This document shows positions 15,001-28,781 of a stretch of DNA of 64,000 bases, in pieces. How positions within the stretch are numbered: position 1 is the first letter of the stretch; each line of letters opens with the position of its first letter. Where the stretch lies: contig CM069870.1 in NCBI GenBank assembly GCA_036172665.1, positions 43,854,001-43,918,000 on the forward strand, written 5' to 3'. Source of the DNA: Prosopocoilus inquinatus (taxonomy: Eukaryota; Arthropoda; Insecta; Coleoptera; Lucanidae). The position numbers and the translations under genes were made by a program. Below the pieces are notes generated by a model, which worked only from the letters and a program-made list of their open reading frames with translations, was not told the DNA's origin and did not search any database.

Positions 15001-18000
15001 AGTTCTCGGAGGCAGCAGAAGCTGGAAATAGTTTTAAACGAAACAACACGCATTAGCGTTGTTCCTGTGATGTATCTAATCGATCCTTACTTATCTATCA
15101 TGTTATTTGACGTTTGGATGGACTCCAGTAACCCTGACGTGAGATACGAATTTCTCGGAGGCAGCAGAAGCTGGAAATAGTTTTAAACGAAACAACACGT
15201 ATTAGCGTTGTTCCTGTGATGTATCTAATCGATCCTTACTCATCTATCATGTTATTTGACGTTTGGATGGACTCCAGTAACTCTGATGTGACATACGAAG
15301 TTCTCGGACGCAGCTGAAGCTAGAAATAGTTTTAAACGAAACAACACGCATTAGCGTTGTTCCTGTGATGTATCTAATCGATCCTTACTCATCTATCATG
15401 TTATTTGACGTTTCGATGGACTCCAGTAACTCTAATGTGAGAAACGAAATTTTCGGACGCAGCAGAAGCTGGAAATAGTTTTAAACGAAACAACACGCAT
15501 TAGCGTTGTTCCTGTGATGTATCTAATCGATCCTTACTCATCTATCATGTTATTTGGCGTTTCGATGGAATCCAGTAACTTTGATGTGAGATACGACGTT
15601 TTCGGACGCAGCAGAAGCTGGAAATAGTTTGAAACGAAACAACACGTACTGGCGTTGTTCCTGTGCTGTATCTAATCGATCCTTACTCATATATCATGTT
15701 ATTGGGCGTTTCGATTGACTCCAGTAGCTCTGATGTGAGATACAAAGTTTTTGGACGCAGCAGAAGCTGGAAATAGTTTTGAACGAAACAACACGTATTA
15801 GCGTTGTTCCTGTGATGTATCTAATCGATCCTTACTCATCTATCATGTTATTTGGCGTTTCGATGGACTCCAGTAACTTTGATGTGAGACACGAAGTTCT
15901 CGGACGCAGCTGAAGCTAGGAATAGTTTTAAACGAAACAACACGCATTAGCGTTGTTACTGTGATGTATCTAATCGATCCTTACTTATCTATCATGTTAT
16001 TTGACGTTTGGATGGACTCCAGTAAGTCTGATGTGAGATACAAAGTTTTTGGACGCAGCAGGAGCTGGAAATAGTTTTAAACGAAACAACACGTATTAGC
16101 GTTGTTCCTGTGCTGTATCTAATCGATCCTTACTCATATATCATGTTATTTGGCGTTTCGATGGACTCCAGTAGCTCTGATGTGAGATACGACGTTTTCG
16201 GACGCAGCAGAAGCTGGAAATAGTTTTAAACGAGACAACACGTATTAGCGTTGTACCTGTGATGTATCTAATCGATAATTACTCATCTATCATGTTATTT
16301 GACGTTTCGATGGACTCCAGTAACTCTAATGTGAGATACGAAATTTTCGGACGCAGCAGAAGCTGGAAATAGTTTTAAACGAAACAACACGCATTAGCGT
16401 TGTTCCTGTGATGTATCTAATCGATCCTTACTTATCTATCATGTTATTTGACGTTTGGATGGACTCCAGTAACCCTGAAGTGAGATACGAAGTTCTCGGA
16501 CGCAGCAGAAGCTGGAAATAGTTTTAAACGAAACAACACGTATTAGCGTTGTTCCTGTGATGTATCTAATCGATCCTTACTCATCTATCATGTTATTTGA
16601 CGTTTGGATGGACTCCAGTAACCCTGACGTGAGATACGAAGTTCTCGGACGCAGCAGAAGCTGGAAATAGTTTTAAACGAAACAACACGTATTAGCGTTG
16701 TTCCTGTGATGTATCTAATCGATCCTTACTCATCTATCATGTTATTTGACGTTTGGATGGACTCCAGTAACTCTGATGTGAGATGCAAAGTTATTGGACG
16801 CAGCAGAACCTGGAAATAGTTTTGAACGAAACAACACGTATTAGCGTTGTTCCTGTGACGTATCTAATCGATCCTTACTCATCTATCATGTTATTTGGCG
16901 TTTCGATGGACTCCAGTATCTCTGATGTGAGATACGACGTTTTCGGACGCAGCAGAAGCTGGAAATAGTTTTAAACGAAACAACACGTATTAGCGTTGTT
17001 CCTGTGATGTATCTAATCGATCCTTACTCATCTATCATGTTATTTGACGTTTCGATGGACTCCAGTAACTCTAATGTGAGATACGAAATTTTCGGACGCA
17101 GCAGAAGCTGGAAATAGTTTTAAACGAAACAACACGCATTAGCGTTGTTCCTGTGATGTATCTAATCGATCCTTACTCATCTATCATGTTATTTGACGTT
17201 TCGATGGACTGCAGTAACTCTAATGTGAGATACGAAATTTTCGGACGCAGCAGAAGCTGGAAATAGTTTTAAACGAAACAACACGCATTAGCGTTGTTCC
17301 TGTGATGTATCTAATCGATCCTTACTTATCTATCATGTTATTTGACGTTTGGATGGACTCCAGTAACCCTGACGTGAGATACGAAGTTCTCGGACGCAGC
17401 AGAAGCTGGAAATAGTTTTAAACGAAACAACACGCATTAGCGTTGTTCCTGTGATGTATCTAATCGATCCTTACTTATCTATCATGTTATTTGACGTTTG
17501 GATGGACTCCAGTAACCCTGACGTGAGATACGAAGTTCTCGGAGGCAGCAGAAGCTGGAAATAGTTTTAAACGAAACAACACGTATTAGCGTTGTTCCTG
17601 TGATGTATCTAATCGATCCTTACTCATCTATCATGTTATTTGACGTTTGGATGGACTCCAGTAACTCTGATGTGAGATACAAAGTCTTTGGACGCAGCAG
17701 AAGCTGGAAATAGTTTTAAACGAAACAACACGCATTAGCGTTGTTCCTGTGATGTATCTAATCGATCCTTACTTATCTATCATGTTATTTGACGTTTGGA
17801 TGGACTCCAGTAACCCTGACGTGAGATACGAAGTTCTCGGAGGCAGCAGAAGCTGGAAATAGTTTTAAACGAAACAACACGTATTAGCGTTGTTCCTGTG
17901 ATGTATCTAATCGATCCTTACTTATCTATCATGTTATTTGACGTTTGGATGGACTCCAGTAACCCTGACGTGAGATACGAAGTTCTCGGAGGCAGCAGAA

Positions 18001-21000
18001 GCTGGAAATAGTTTTAAACGAAACAACACGTATTAGCGTTGTTCCTGTGATGTATCTAATCGATCCTTACTCATCTATCATGTTATTTGACGTTTGGATG
18101 GACTCCAGTAACCCTGACGTGAGATACGAAGTTCTCGGAGGCAGCAGAAGCTGGAAATAGTTTTAAACGAAACAACACGTATTAGCGTTGTTCCTGTGAT
18201 GTATCTAATCGATCCTTACTCATCTATCATGTTATTTGACGTTTGGATGGACTCCAGTAACTCTGATGTGAGATACAAAGTTTTTGGACGCAGCAGGAGC
18301 TGGAAATAGTTTGAAACGAAACAATACGTATTGGCGTTGTTCCTGTGCTGTATCTAATCGATCCTTACTCATATATCATGTTATTTGGCGTTTCGATGGA
18401 CTCCAGTAGCTCTGATGTGAGATACGACGTTTTCGGACGCAGCAGAAGCTGGAAATAGTTTTAAACGAAACAACACGTATTAGCGTTGTTCCTGTGATGT
18501 ATCTAATCGATCCTTACTTATCTATCATGTTATTTGACGTTTGGATGGACTCCAGTAACCCTGACGTGAGATACGAAGTTCTCGGACGCAGCAGAAGCTG
18601 GAAATAGTTTTAAATGAAACAACACGTATTAGTGTTGTTCCTGAGATGTATCTAAACGATCCTTACTCATCTATCATGCTATTTGACGTTTGGATGGACT
18701 CCAGTAACTCTAATGTGAGATACGAAATTTTCGGACGCAGCAGAAGCTGGAAATAGTTTTAAACGAAACAACACGTATTAGCGTTGTTCCTGTGATGTAT
18801 CTAATCGATATTTACTCATCTATCATGCTATTTGACGTTTGGATGGACTCCAGTAACTCTAATGTGAGATACGAAATTTTCGGACGCAGCAGAAGCTGGA
18901 AATAGTTTTAAACGAAACAACACGCATTAGCGTTATTCCTGTAATGTATCTAATCGATCCTTACTTATCTATCATGTTATTTGACGTTTGGATGGACTCC
19001 AGTAACCCTGACGTGAGATACGAAGTTCTCGGACGCAGCAGAAGCTGGAAATAGTTTTAAACGAAACAACACGCATTAGCGTTGTTCCTGTGATGTATCT
19101 AATCGATCCTTACTTATCTATCATGTTATTTGACGTTTGGATGGACTCCAGTAACCCTGACGTGAGATACGAAGTTCTCGGAGGCAGCAGAAGCTGGAAA
19201 TAGTTTTAAACGAAACAACACGTATTAGCGTTGTTCCTGTGCTGTATCTAATCGATCCTTACTCATATATCATGTTATTTGGCGTTTCGATGGACTCCAG
19301 TAGCTCTGATGTGAGATACGAAGTTTTCGGACGCAGCAGAAGCTGGAAATAGTTTTAAACGAGACAACACGTATTAGCGTTGTACCTGTGATGTATCTAA
19401 TCGATAATTACTCATCTATCATGTTATTTGACGTTTCGATGGACTCCAGTAACTCTAATGTGAGATACGAAATTTTCGGACGCAGCAGAAGCTGGAAATA
19501 GTTTTAAACGAAACAACACGCATTAGCGTTGTTCCTGTGATGTATCTAATCGATCCTTACTTATCTATCATGTTATTTGACGTTTGGATGGACTCCAGTA
19601 ACCCTGAAGTGAGATACGAAGTTCTCGGACGCAGCAGAAGCTGGAAATAGTTTTAAACGAAACAACACGTATTAGCGTTGTTCCTGTGATGTATCTAATC
19701 GATCCTTACTCATCTATCATGTTATTTGACGTTTGGATGGACTCCAGTAACCCTGACGTGAGATACGAAGTTCTCGGACGCAGCAGAAGCTGGAAATAGT
19801 TTTAAACGAAACAACACGTATTAGCGTTGTTCCTGTGATGTATCTAATCGATCCTTACTCATCTATCATGTTATTTGACGTTTGGATGGACTCCAGTAAC
19901 TCTGATGTGAGATGCAAAGTTATTGGACGCAGCAGAACCTGGAAATAGTTTTGAACGAAACAACACGTATTAGCGTTGTTCCTGTGACGTATCTAATCGA
20001 TCCTTACTCATCTATCATGTTATTTGGCGTTTCGATGGACTCCAGTATCTCTGATGTGAGATACGACGTTTTCGGACGCAGCAGAAGCTGGAAATAGTTT
20101 TAAACGAAACAACACGTATTAGCGTTGTTCCTGTGATGTATCTAATCGATCCTTACTCATCTATCATGTTATTTGACGTTTCGATGGACTCCAGTAACTC
20201 TAATGTGAGATACGAAATTTTCGGACGCAGCAGAAGCTGGAAATAGTTTTAAACGAAACAACACGCATTAGCGTTGTTCCTGTGATGTATCTAATCGATC
20301 CTTACTCATCTATCATGTTATTTGACGTTTCGATGGACTGCAGTAACTCTAATGTGAGATACGAAATTTTCGGACGCAGCAGAAGCTGGAAATAGTTTTA
20401 AACGAAACAACACGCATTAGCGTTGTTCCTGTGATGTATCTAATCGATCCTTACTTATCTATCATGTTATTTGACGTTTGGATGGACTCCAGTAACCCTG
20501 ACGTGAGATACGAAGTTCTCGGACGCAGCAGAAGCTGGAAATAGTTTTAAACGAAACAACACGCATTAGCGTTGTTCCTGTGATGTATCTAATCGATCCT
20601 TACTTATCTATCATGTTATTTGACGTTTGGATGGACTCCAGTAACCCTGACGTGAGATACGAAGTTCTCGGAGGCAGCAGAAGCTGGAAATAGTTTTAAA
20701 CGAAACAACACGTATTAGCGTTGTTCCTGTGATGTATCTAATCGATCCTTACTCATCTATCATGTTATTTGACGTTTGGATGGACTCCAGTAACTCTGAT
20801 GTGAGATACAAAGTCTTTGGACGCAGCAGAAGCTGGAAATAGTTTTAAACGAAACAACACGCATTAGCGTTGTTCCTGTGATGTATCTAATCGATCCTTA
20901 CTTATCTATCATGTTATTTGACGTTTGGATGGACTCCAGTAACCCTGACGTGAGATACGAAGTTCTCGGAGGCAGCAGAAGCTGGAAATAGTTTTAAACG

Positions 21001-24000
21001 AAACAACACGTATTAGCGTTGTTCCTGTGATGTATCTAATCGATCCTTACTTATCTATCATGTTATTTGACGTTTGGATGGACTCCAGTAACCCTGACGT
21101 GAGATACGAAGTTCTCGGAGGCAGCAGAAGCTGGAAATAGTTTTAAACGAAACAACACGTATTAGCGTTGTTCCTGTGATGTATCTAATCGATCCTTACT
21201 CATCTATCATGTTATTTGACGTTTGGATGGACTCCAGTAACCCTGACGTGAGATACGAAGTTCTCGGAGGCAGCAGAAGCTGGAAATAGTTTTAAACGAA
21301 ACAACACGTATTAGCGTTGTTCCTGTGATGTATCTAATCGATCCTTACTCATCTATCATGTTATTTGACGTTTGGATGGACTCCAGTAACTCTGATGTGA
21401 GATACAAAGTTTTTGGACGCAGCAGGAGCTGGAAATAGTTTGAAACGAAACAATACGTATTGGCGTTGTTCCTGTGCTGTATCTAATCGATCCTTACTCA
21501 TATATCATGTTATTTGGCGTTTCGATGGACTCCAGTAACCCTGACGTGAGATACGAAGTTCTCGGAGGCAGCAGAAGCTGGAAATAGTTTTAAACGAAAC
21601 AACACGTATTAGCGTTGTTCCTGTGATGTATCTAATCGATCCTTACTTATCTATCATGTTATTTGACGTTTGGATGGACTCCAGTAACCCTGACGTGAGA
21701 TACGAAGTTCTCGGAGGCAGCAGAAGCTGGAAATAGTTTTAAACGAGACAACACGTATTAGCGTTGTTCCTGTGATGTATCTAATCGATAATTACTCATC
21801 TATCATGTTATTTGACGTTTGGATGGACTCCAGTAACCCTGACGTGAGATACGAAGTTCTCGGAGGCAGCAGAAGCTGGAAATAGTTTTAAACGAAACAA
21901 CACGTATTAGCGTTGTTCCTGTGATGTATCTAATCGATCCTTACTTATCTATCATGTTATTTGACGTTTGGATGGACTCCAGTAACCCTGACGTGAGATA
22001 CGAAGTTCTCGGAGGCAGCAGAAGCTGGAAATAGTTTTAAACGAAACAACACGTATTAGCGTTGTTCCTGTGATGTATCTAATCGATCCTTACTCATCTA
22101 TCATGTTATTTGACGTTTGGATGGACTCCAGTAACTCTGATGTGAGTTACAAAGTCTTTGGACGCAGCAGAAGCTGGAAATAGTTTTAAACGAAACAACA
22201 CGCATTAGCGTTGTTCCTGTGATGTATCTAATCGATCCTTACTTATCTATCATGTTATTTGACGTTTGGATGGACTCCAGTAACCCTGACGTGAGATACG
22301 AAGTTCTCGGAGGCAGCAGAAGCTGGAAATAGTTTTAAACGAAACAACACGTATTAGCGTTGTTCCTGTGATGTATCTAATCGATCCTTACTCATCTATC
22401 ATGCTATTTGACGTTTGGATGGACTCCAGTAACTCTAATGTGAGATACGAAATTTTCGGACGCAGCAGAAGCTGGAAATAGTTTTAAACGAAACAACACG
22501 CATTAGCGTTATTCCTGTAATGTATCTAATCGATCCTTACTTATCTATCATGTTATTTGACGTTTGGATGGACTCCAGTAAGTCTGATGTGAGATACAAA
22601 GTTTTTGGACGCAGCAGGAGCTGGAAATAGTTTTAAACGAAACAACACGTATTAGCGTTGTTCCTGTGCTGTTTCTAATCGATCCTTACTCATGTATCAT
22701 GTTATTTGGCGTTTCGATGGACTCCAGTAGCTCTGATGTGAGATACGACGTTTTCGGACGCAGCAGAAGCTGGAAATAGTTTTAAACGAAACAACACGTA
22801 TTAGCGTTGTTCCTGTGATGTATCTAATCGATCCTTACTTATCTATCATGTTATTTGACGTTTGGATGGACTCCATTAACCCTGACGTGAGATACGAAGT
22901 TCTCGAACGCAGCAGAAGCTGGAAATAGTTTTAAATGAAACAACACGTATTAGTGTTGTTCCTGTGATGTATCTAAACGATCCTTACTCATCTATCATGC
23001 TATTTGACGTTTGGATGGACTCCAGTAACTCTAATGTGAGATACGAAATTTTCGGACGCAGCAGAAGCTGGAAATAGTTTTAAACGAAACAACACGTATT
23101 AGCGTTGTTCCTGTGATGTATCTAATCGATCCTTACTCATCTATCATGTTATTTGACGTTTCGATGGACTCCAGTAACTCTAATGTGAGATACGAAATTT
23201 TCGGACGCAGCAGAAGCTGGAAATAGTTTTAAAAGAAACAACACGCATTAGCGTTGTTCCTGTGATGTATCTAATCGATCCTTACTTAGCTACTATGTTA
23301 TTTGACGTTTCGATGGACTCCAGTAACTCTAATGTGAGATACGAAATTTTCGGACGCAGCAGAAGCTGGAAATAGTTTTAAACGAAACAACACGCATTAG
23401 CGTTGTTCCTGTGATGTATCTAATCGATCCTTACTTATCTATCATGTTATTTGACGTTTGGATGGACTCCAGTAACCCTGACGTGAGATACGAAGTTCTC
23501 GGACGCAGCAGAAGCTGGAAATAGTTTTAAACGAAACAACACGTATTAGCGGTTTTTCTGTGATGTATCTAATCGATCCTTACTCATCTATCATGTTATT
23601 TGGCGTTTCGATGGAATCCAGTAACTTTGATGTGAGATACGACGTTTTCGGATGCAGCAGAAGCTGGAAATAGTTTTAAATGAAACAACACGTATTAGCG
23701 TTGTTCCTGTGCTGTATCTAATCGATCCTTACTCATATATCATGTTATTTGGCGTTTCGATGGACTCCAGTAGCTCTGATGTGAGATAAAAAGTTTTTGG
23801 ACGCAGCAGAAGCTGGAAATAGTTTTGAACGAAACAACACGTATTAGCGTTGTTCCTGTGATGTATCTAATCGATCCTTACTCATCTATCATGTTATTTG
23901 GCGTTTCGATGGACTCCAGTAACCCTGACGTGAGATACGAAGTTCTCGGAGGCAGCAGAAGCTGGAAATAGTTTTAAACGAAACAACACGTATTAGCGTT

Positions 24001-27000
24001 GTTCCTGTGATGTATCTAATCGATCCTTACTTATCTATCATGTTATTTGACGTTTGGATGGACTCCAGTAACCCTGACGTGAGATACGAAGTTCTCGGAG
24101 GCAGCAGAAGCTGGAAATAGTTTTAAACGAAACAACACGTATTAGCGTTGTTCCTGTGATGTATCTAATCGATCCTTACTCATCTATCATGTTATTTGAC
24201 GTTTGGATGGACTCCAGTAACTCTGATGTGAGATACAAAGTCTTTGGACGCAGCAGAAGCTGGAAATAGTTTTAAACGAAACAACACGCATTAGCGTTGT
24301 TCCTGTGATGTATCTAATCGATCCTTACTTATCTATCATGTTATTTGACGTTTGGATGGACTCCAGTAACCCTGACGTGAGATACGAAGTTCTCGGAGGC
24401 AGCAGAAGCTGGAAATAGTTTTAAACGAAACAACACGTATTAGCGTTGTTCCTGTGATGTATCTAATCGATCCTTACTCATCTATCATGCTATTTGACGT
24501 TTGGATGGACTCCAGTAACTCTAATGTGAGATACGAAATTTTCGGACGCAGCAGAAGCTGGAAATAGTTTTAAACGAAACAACACGCATTAGCGTTATTC
24601 CTGTAATGTATCTAATCGATCCTTACTTATCTATCATGTTATTTGACGTTTGGATGGACTCCAGTAACCCTGACGTGAGATACGAAGTTCTCGGAGGCAG
24701 CAGAAGCTGGAAATAGTTTTAAACGAAACAACACGTATTAGCGTTGTTCCTGTGCTGTATCTAATCGATCCTTACTCATATATCATGTTATTTGGCGTTT
24801 CGATGGACTCCAGTAGCTCTGATGTGAGATACGACGTTTTCGGACGCAGCAGAAGCTGGAAATAGTTTTAAACGAGACAACACGTATTAGCGTTGTTCCT
24901 GTGATGTATCTAATCGATAATTACTCATCTATCATGTTATTTGACGTTTCGATGGACTCCAGTAACTCTAATGTGAGATACAATGTTTTTGGACGCAGCA
25001 GAACCTGGAAATAGTTTTGAACGAAACAACACGTATTAGCGTTGTTCCTGTGATGTATCTAATCGATCCTTACTCATCTATCATGTTATTTGGCGTTTCG
25101 ATGGACTCCAGTAGCTCTGATGTGAGATACGACGTTTTCGGACGCAGCAGAAGCTGGAAATAGTTCTAAACGAAACAACACGTATTAGCGTTGTTCCTGT
25201 GATGTATCTAATCGATCCTTACTCATCTATCATGTTATTTGACATTTCGATGGACTCCAGTAACTCTAATGTGAGATACGAAATTTTCGGACGCAGCAGA
25301 AGCTGGAAATAGGTTTAAACGAAACAACACGCATTAGCGTTGTTCCTGTGATGTATCTAATCGATCCTTACTTATCTATCGTGTTATTTGACGTTTGGAT
25401 GGACTCCAGTAACCCTGACGTGAGATACGAAGTTCTCGGACGCAGCAGAAGCTGGAAATAGTTTTAAACGAAACAACACGCATTAGCGTTGTTCCTGTGA
25501 TGTATCTAATCGATCCTTACTCATCTATCATGTTATTTGACGTTTCGATGGACTCCAGTAACTCTAATGTGAGATACGAAATTTTCAGACGCAGCAGAAG
25601 CTGGAAATAGTTTTAAACGAAACAACACGCATTAGCGTTGTTCCTGTGATGTATCTAATCGATCCTTACTTATCTATCATGTTATTTGACGTTTGGATGG
25701 ACTCCAGTAACCCTGACGTGAGATACGAAGTTCTCGGACGCAGCAGAAGCTGGAAATAGTTTTAAACGAAACAACACGCATTAGCGTTGTTCCTGTGATG
25801 TATCTAATCGATCCTTACTTATCTATCATGTTATTTGACGTTTGGATGGACTCCAGTAACCCTGACGTGAGATACGAAGTTCTCGGAGGCAGCAGAAGCT
25901 GGAAATAGTTTTAAACGAAACAACACGTATTAGCGTTGTTCCTGTGATGTATCTAATCGATCCTTACTCATCTATCATGTTATTTGACGTTTGGATGGAC
26001 TCCAGTAACTCTGATGTGAGATACAAAGTCTTTGGACGCAGCAGAAGCTGGAAATAGTTTTAAACGAAACAACACGCATTAGCGTTGTTCCTGTGATGTA
26101 TCTAATCGATCCTTACTTATCTATCATGTTATTTGACGTTTGGATGGACTCCAGTAACCCTGACGTGAGATACGAAGTTCTCGGAGGCAGCAGAAGCTGG
26201 AAAGAGTTTTAAACGAAACAACACGTATTAGCGTTGTTCCTGTGATGTATCTAATCGATCCTTACTTATCTATCATGTTATTTGACGTTTGGATGGACTC
26301 CAGTAACTCTGATGTGAGATACAAGGTCTTTGGACGCAGCAGAAGCTGGAAATAGTTTTAAACGAAACAACACGCATTAGCGTTGTTCCTGTGATGTATC
26401 TAATCGATCCTTACTTATCTATCATGTTATTTGACGTTTGGATGGACTCCAGTAACCCTGACGTGAGATACGAAGTTCTCGGAGGCAGCAGAAGCTGGAA
26501 ATAGTTTTAAACGAAACAACACGTATTAGCGTTGTTCCTGTGATGTATCTAATCGATCCTTAATCATCTATCATGCTATTTGACGTTTGGATGGACTCCA
26601 GTAACTCTAATGTGAGATACGAAATTTTCGGACGCAGCAGAAGCTGGAAATAGTTTTAAACGAAACAACACGCATTAGCGTTATTCCTGTAATGTATCTA
26701 ATCGATCCTTACTTATCTATCATGTTATTTGACGTTTGGATGGACTCCAGTAACCCTGACGTGAGATACGAAGTTCTCCTACGCAGCAGAAGCTGGAAAT
26801 AGTTTTAAACGAAACAACACGCATTAGCGTTGTTCCTGTGATGTATCTAATCGATCCTTACTTATCTATCATGTTATTTGACGTTTGGATGGACTCCAGT
26901 AACCCTGACGTGAGATACGAAGTTCTCGGAGGCAGCAGAAGCTGGAAATAGTTTTAAACGAAACAACACGTATTAGCGTTGTTCCTGTGATGTATCTAAT

Positions 27001-28781
27001 CGATCCTTACTCATCTATCATGTTATTTGACGTTTGGATGGACTCCAGTAACTCTGATGTGAGATACAAAGTCTTTGGACGCAGCAGAAGCTGGAAATAG
27101 TTTTGAAGGAAACAACACGTATTAGCGTTGTTCCTGTGATGTATCTAATCGATCCTTACTCATCTATCATGTTATTTGACGTTTGGATGGACTCCAGTAA
27201 CTCTAATGTTTGATACAAAGTTTTTGGACGCAGCAGGAGCTGGAAATAGTTTGAAACGAAACAACACGTATTGGCGTTGTTCCTGGGCTGTATCTAATCG
27301 ATCCTTACTCATATATCATGTTATTTGGCGTTTCGATGGACTCCAGTAGCTCTGATGTGAGATAAGACGTTTTCGGACGCAGCAGAAGCTGGAAATAGTT
27401 TTAAACGAAACAACACGTATTAGCGTTGTTCCTGTGATGTATCTAAACGATCCTTACTCATCTATCATGCTATTTGACGTTTGGATGGACTCCAGTAACT
27501 CTAATGTGAGATACGAAATTTTCGGACGCAGCAGAAGCTGGAAATAGTTTGAAACGAAACAACACGTATTAGCGTTGTTCCTGTGATGTATCTAATCGAT
27601 CCTTACTTATCTATCATGTTATTTGACGTTTGGATGGACTCCAGTAACCCTGACGTGAGATACGAAGTTCTCGGAGGCAGCAGAAGCTGGAAATAGTTTT
27701 AAACGAAACAACACGTATTAGCGTAGTTCCTGTGATGTATCTAATCGATCCTTACTTATCTATCATGTTATTTGACGTTTGGATGGACTCCAGTAACCCT
27801 GACGTGAGATACGAAGTTCTCGGAGGCAGCAGAAGCTGGAATTATTTTTAAACGAAACAACACGTATTAGCGTTGTTCCTGTGATGTATCTAATCGATCC
27901 TTACTCATCTATCATGTTATTTGACGTTTGGATGGACTCCAGTAACTCTGATGTGAGATACAAAGTCTTTGGACGCAGCAGAAGCTGGAAATAGTTTTAA
28001 ACGAAACAACACGCATTAGCGTTGTTCCTGTGATGTATCTAATCGATCCTTACTTATCTATCATGTTATTTGACGTTTGGATGGACTCCAGTAACCCTGA
28101 CGTGAGATACGAAGTTCTCGGAGGCACCAGAAGCTGGAAATAGTTTTAAACGAAACAACACGTATTAGCGTTGTTCCTGTGATGTATCTAATCGATCCTT
28201 AATCATCTATCATGCTATTTGACGTTTGGATGGACTCCAGTAACTCTAATGTGAGATACGAAATTTTCGGACGCAGCAGAAGCTAGAAATAGTTTTAAAC
28301 GAAACAAACACGCATTAGCGTTATTCCTGTAATGTATCTAATCGATCCTTACTTATCTATCATGTTATTTGACGTTTGGATGGACTCCAGTAACCCTGAC
28401 GTGAGATACGAAGTTCTCGGACGCAGCAGAAGCTAGAAATAGTTTTAAACGAAACAACACGCATTAGCGTTGTTCCTGTGATGTATCTAATCGATCCTTA
28501 CTTATCTATCATGTTATTTGACGTTTGGATGGACTCCAGTAACCCTGACGTGAGATACGAAGTTCTCGGAGGCAGCAGAAGCTGGAAATAGTTTTAAACG
28601 AAACAACACGTATTAGCGATGTTCCTGTGATGTATCTAATCGATCCTTACTCATCTATCATGTTATTTGACGTTTGGATGGACTCCAGTAACTCTGATGT
28701 GAGATACAAAGTCTTTGGACGCAGCAGAAGCTGGAAATAGTTTTGAAGGAAACAACACGTATTAGCGTTGTTCCTGTGATG
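1..28781. repeat. 149-bp tandem satellite array, left block
   Basis: About 193 head-to-tail copies of a 149-bp monomer. Copies of GGACGCAGC fall at 1, 150 and 299. Each monomer has an AACAAC/GTTGTT dyad (monomer positions 35-40 and 51-56) and the stretch GTGATGTATCTAATCGATCC. Variants include cttatc/ctcatc, CGGAGGCAGC/CGGACGCAGC, and a 14-bp deletion form at about 3956, 5581 and 10633. Diagnostic variants recur at fixed offsets, so higher-order repeats are superimposed: 1625 bp (11 monomers, one deleted), 6528 bp (44 monomers, two deleted), 3725 bp (25 monomers) and 3129 bp (21 monomers). Monomer length is close to one nucleosome core, as in many centromeric or pericentromeric satellites; that location is inferred. 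Short open frames (for example 16783-16968 and its copy at 19912-20097) are by-products of the repeat. Confidence 0.97.
28778..28781. other. Target-site duplication, left of LTR insert
   Basis: GATG here is repeated at 31361-31364, flanking an insert with TG...ACA ends. Removing the insert and one copy restores a normal satellite monomer. Confidence 0.8.

Noticed and set aside
16783..20097. Identical 61-aa frames in the satellite (also at 58363, 59704 and 63203)
   Set aside because: They are chance open stretches of a 149-bp repeat; they recur only because the higher-order unit recurs.
1..28781. CRISPR-like regular repeats
   Set aside because: The whole 149-bp unit is repeated with scattered variants; there are no unique spacers and no cas genes, and the DNA is eukaryotic.
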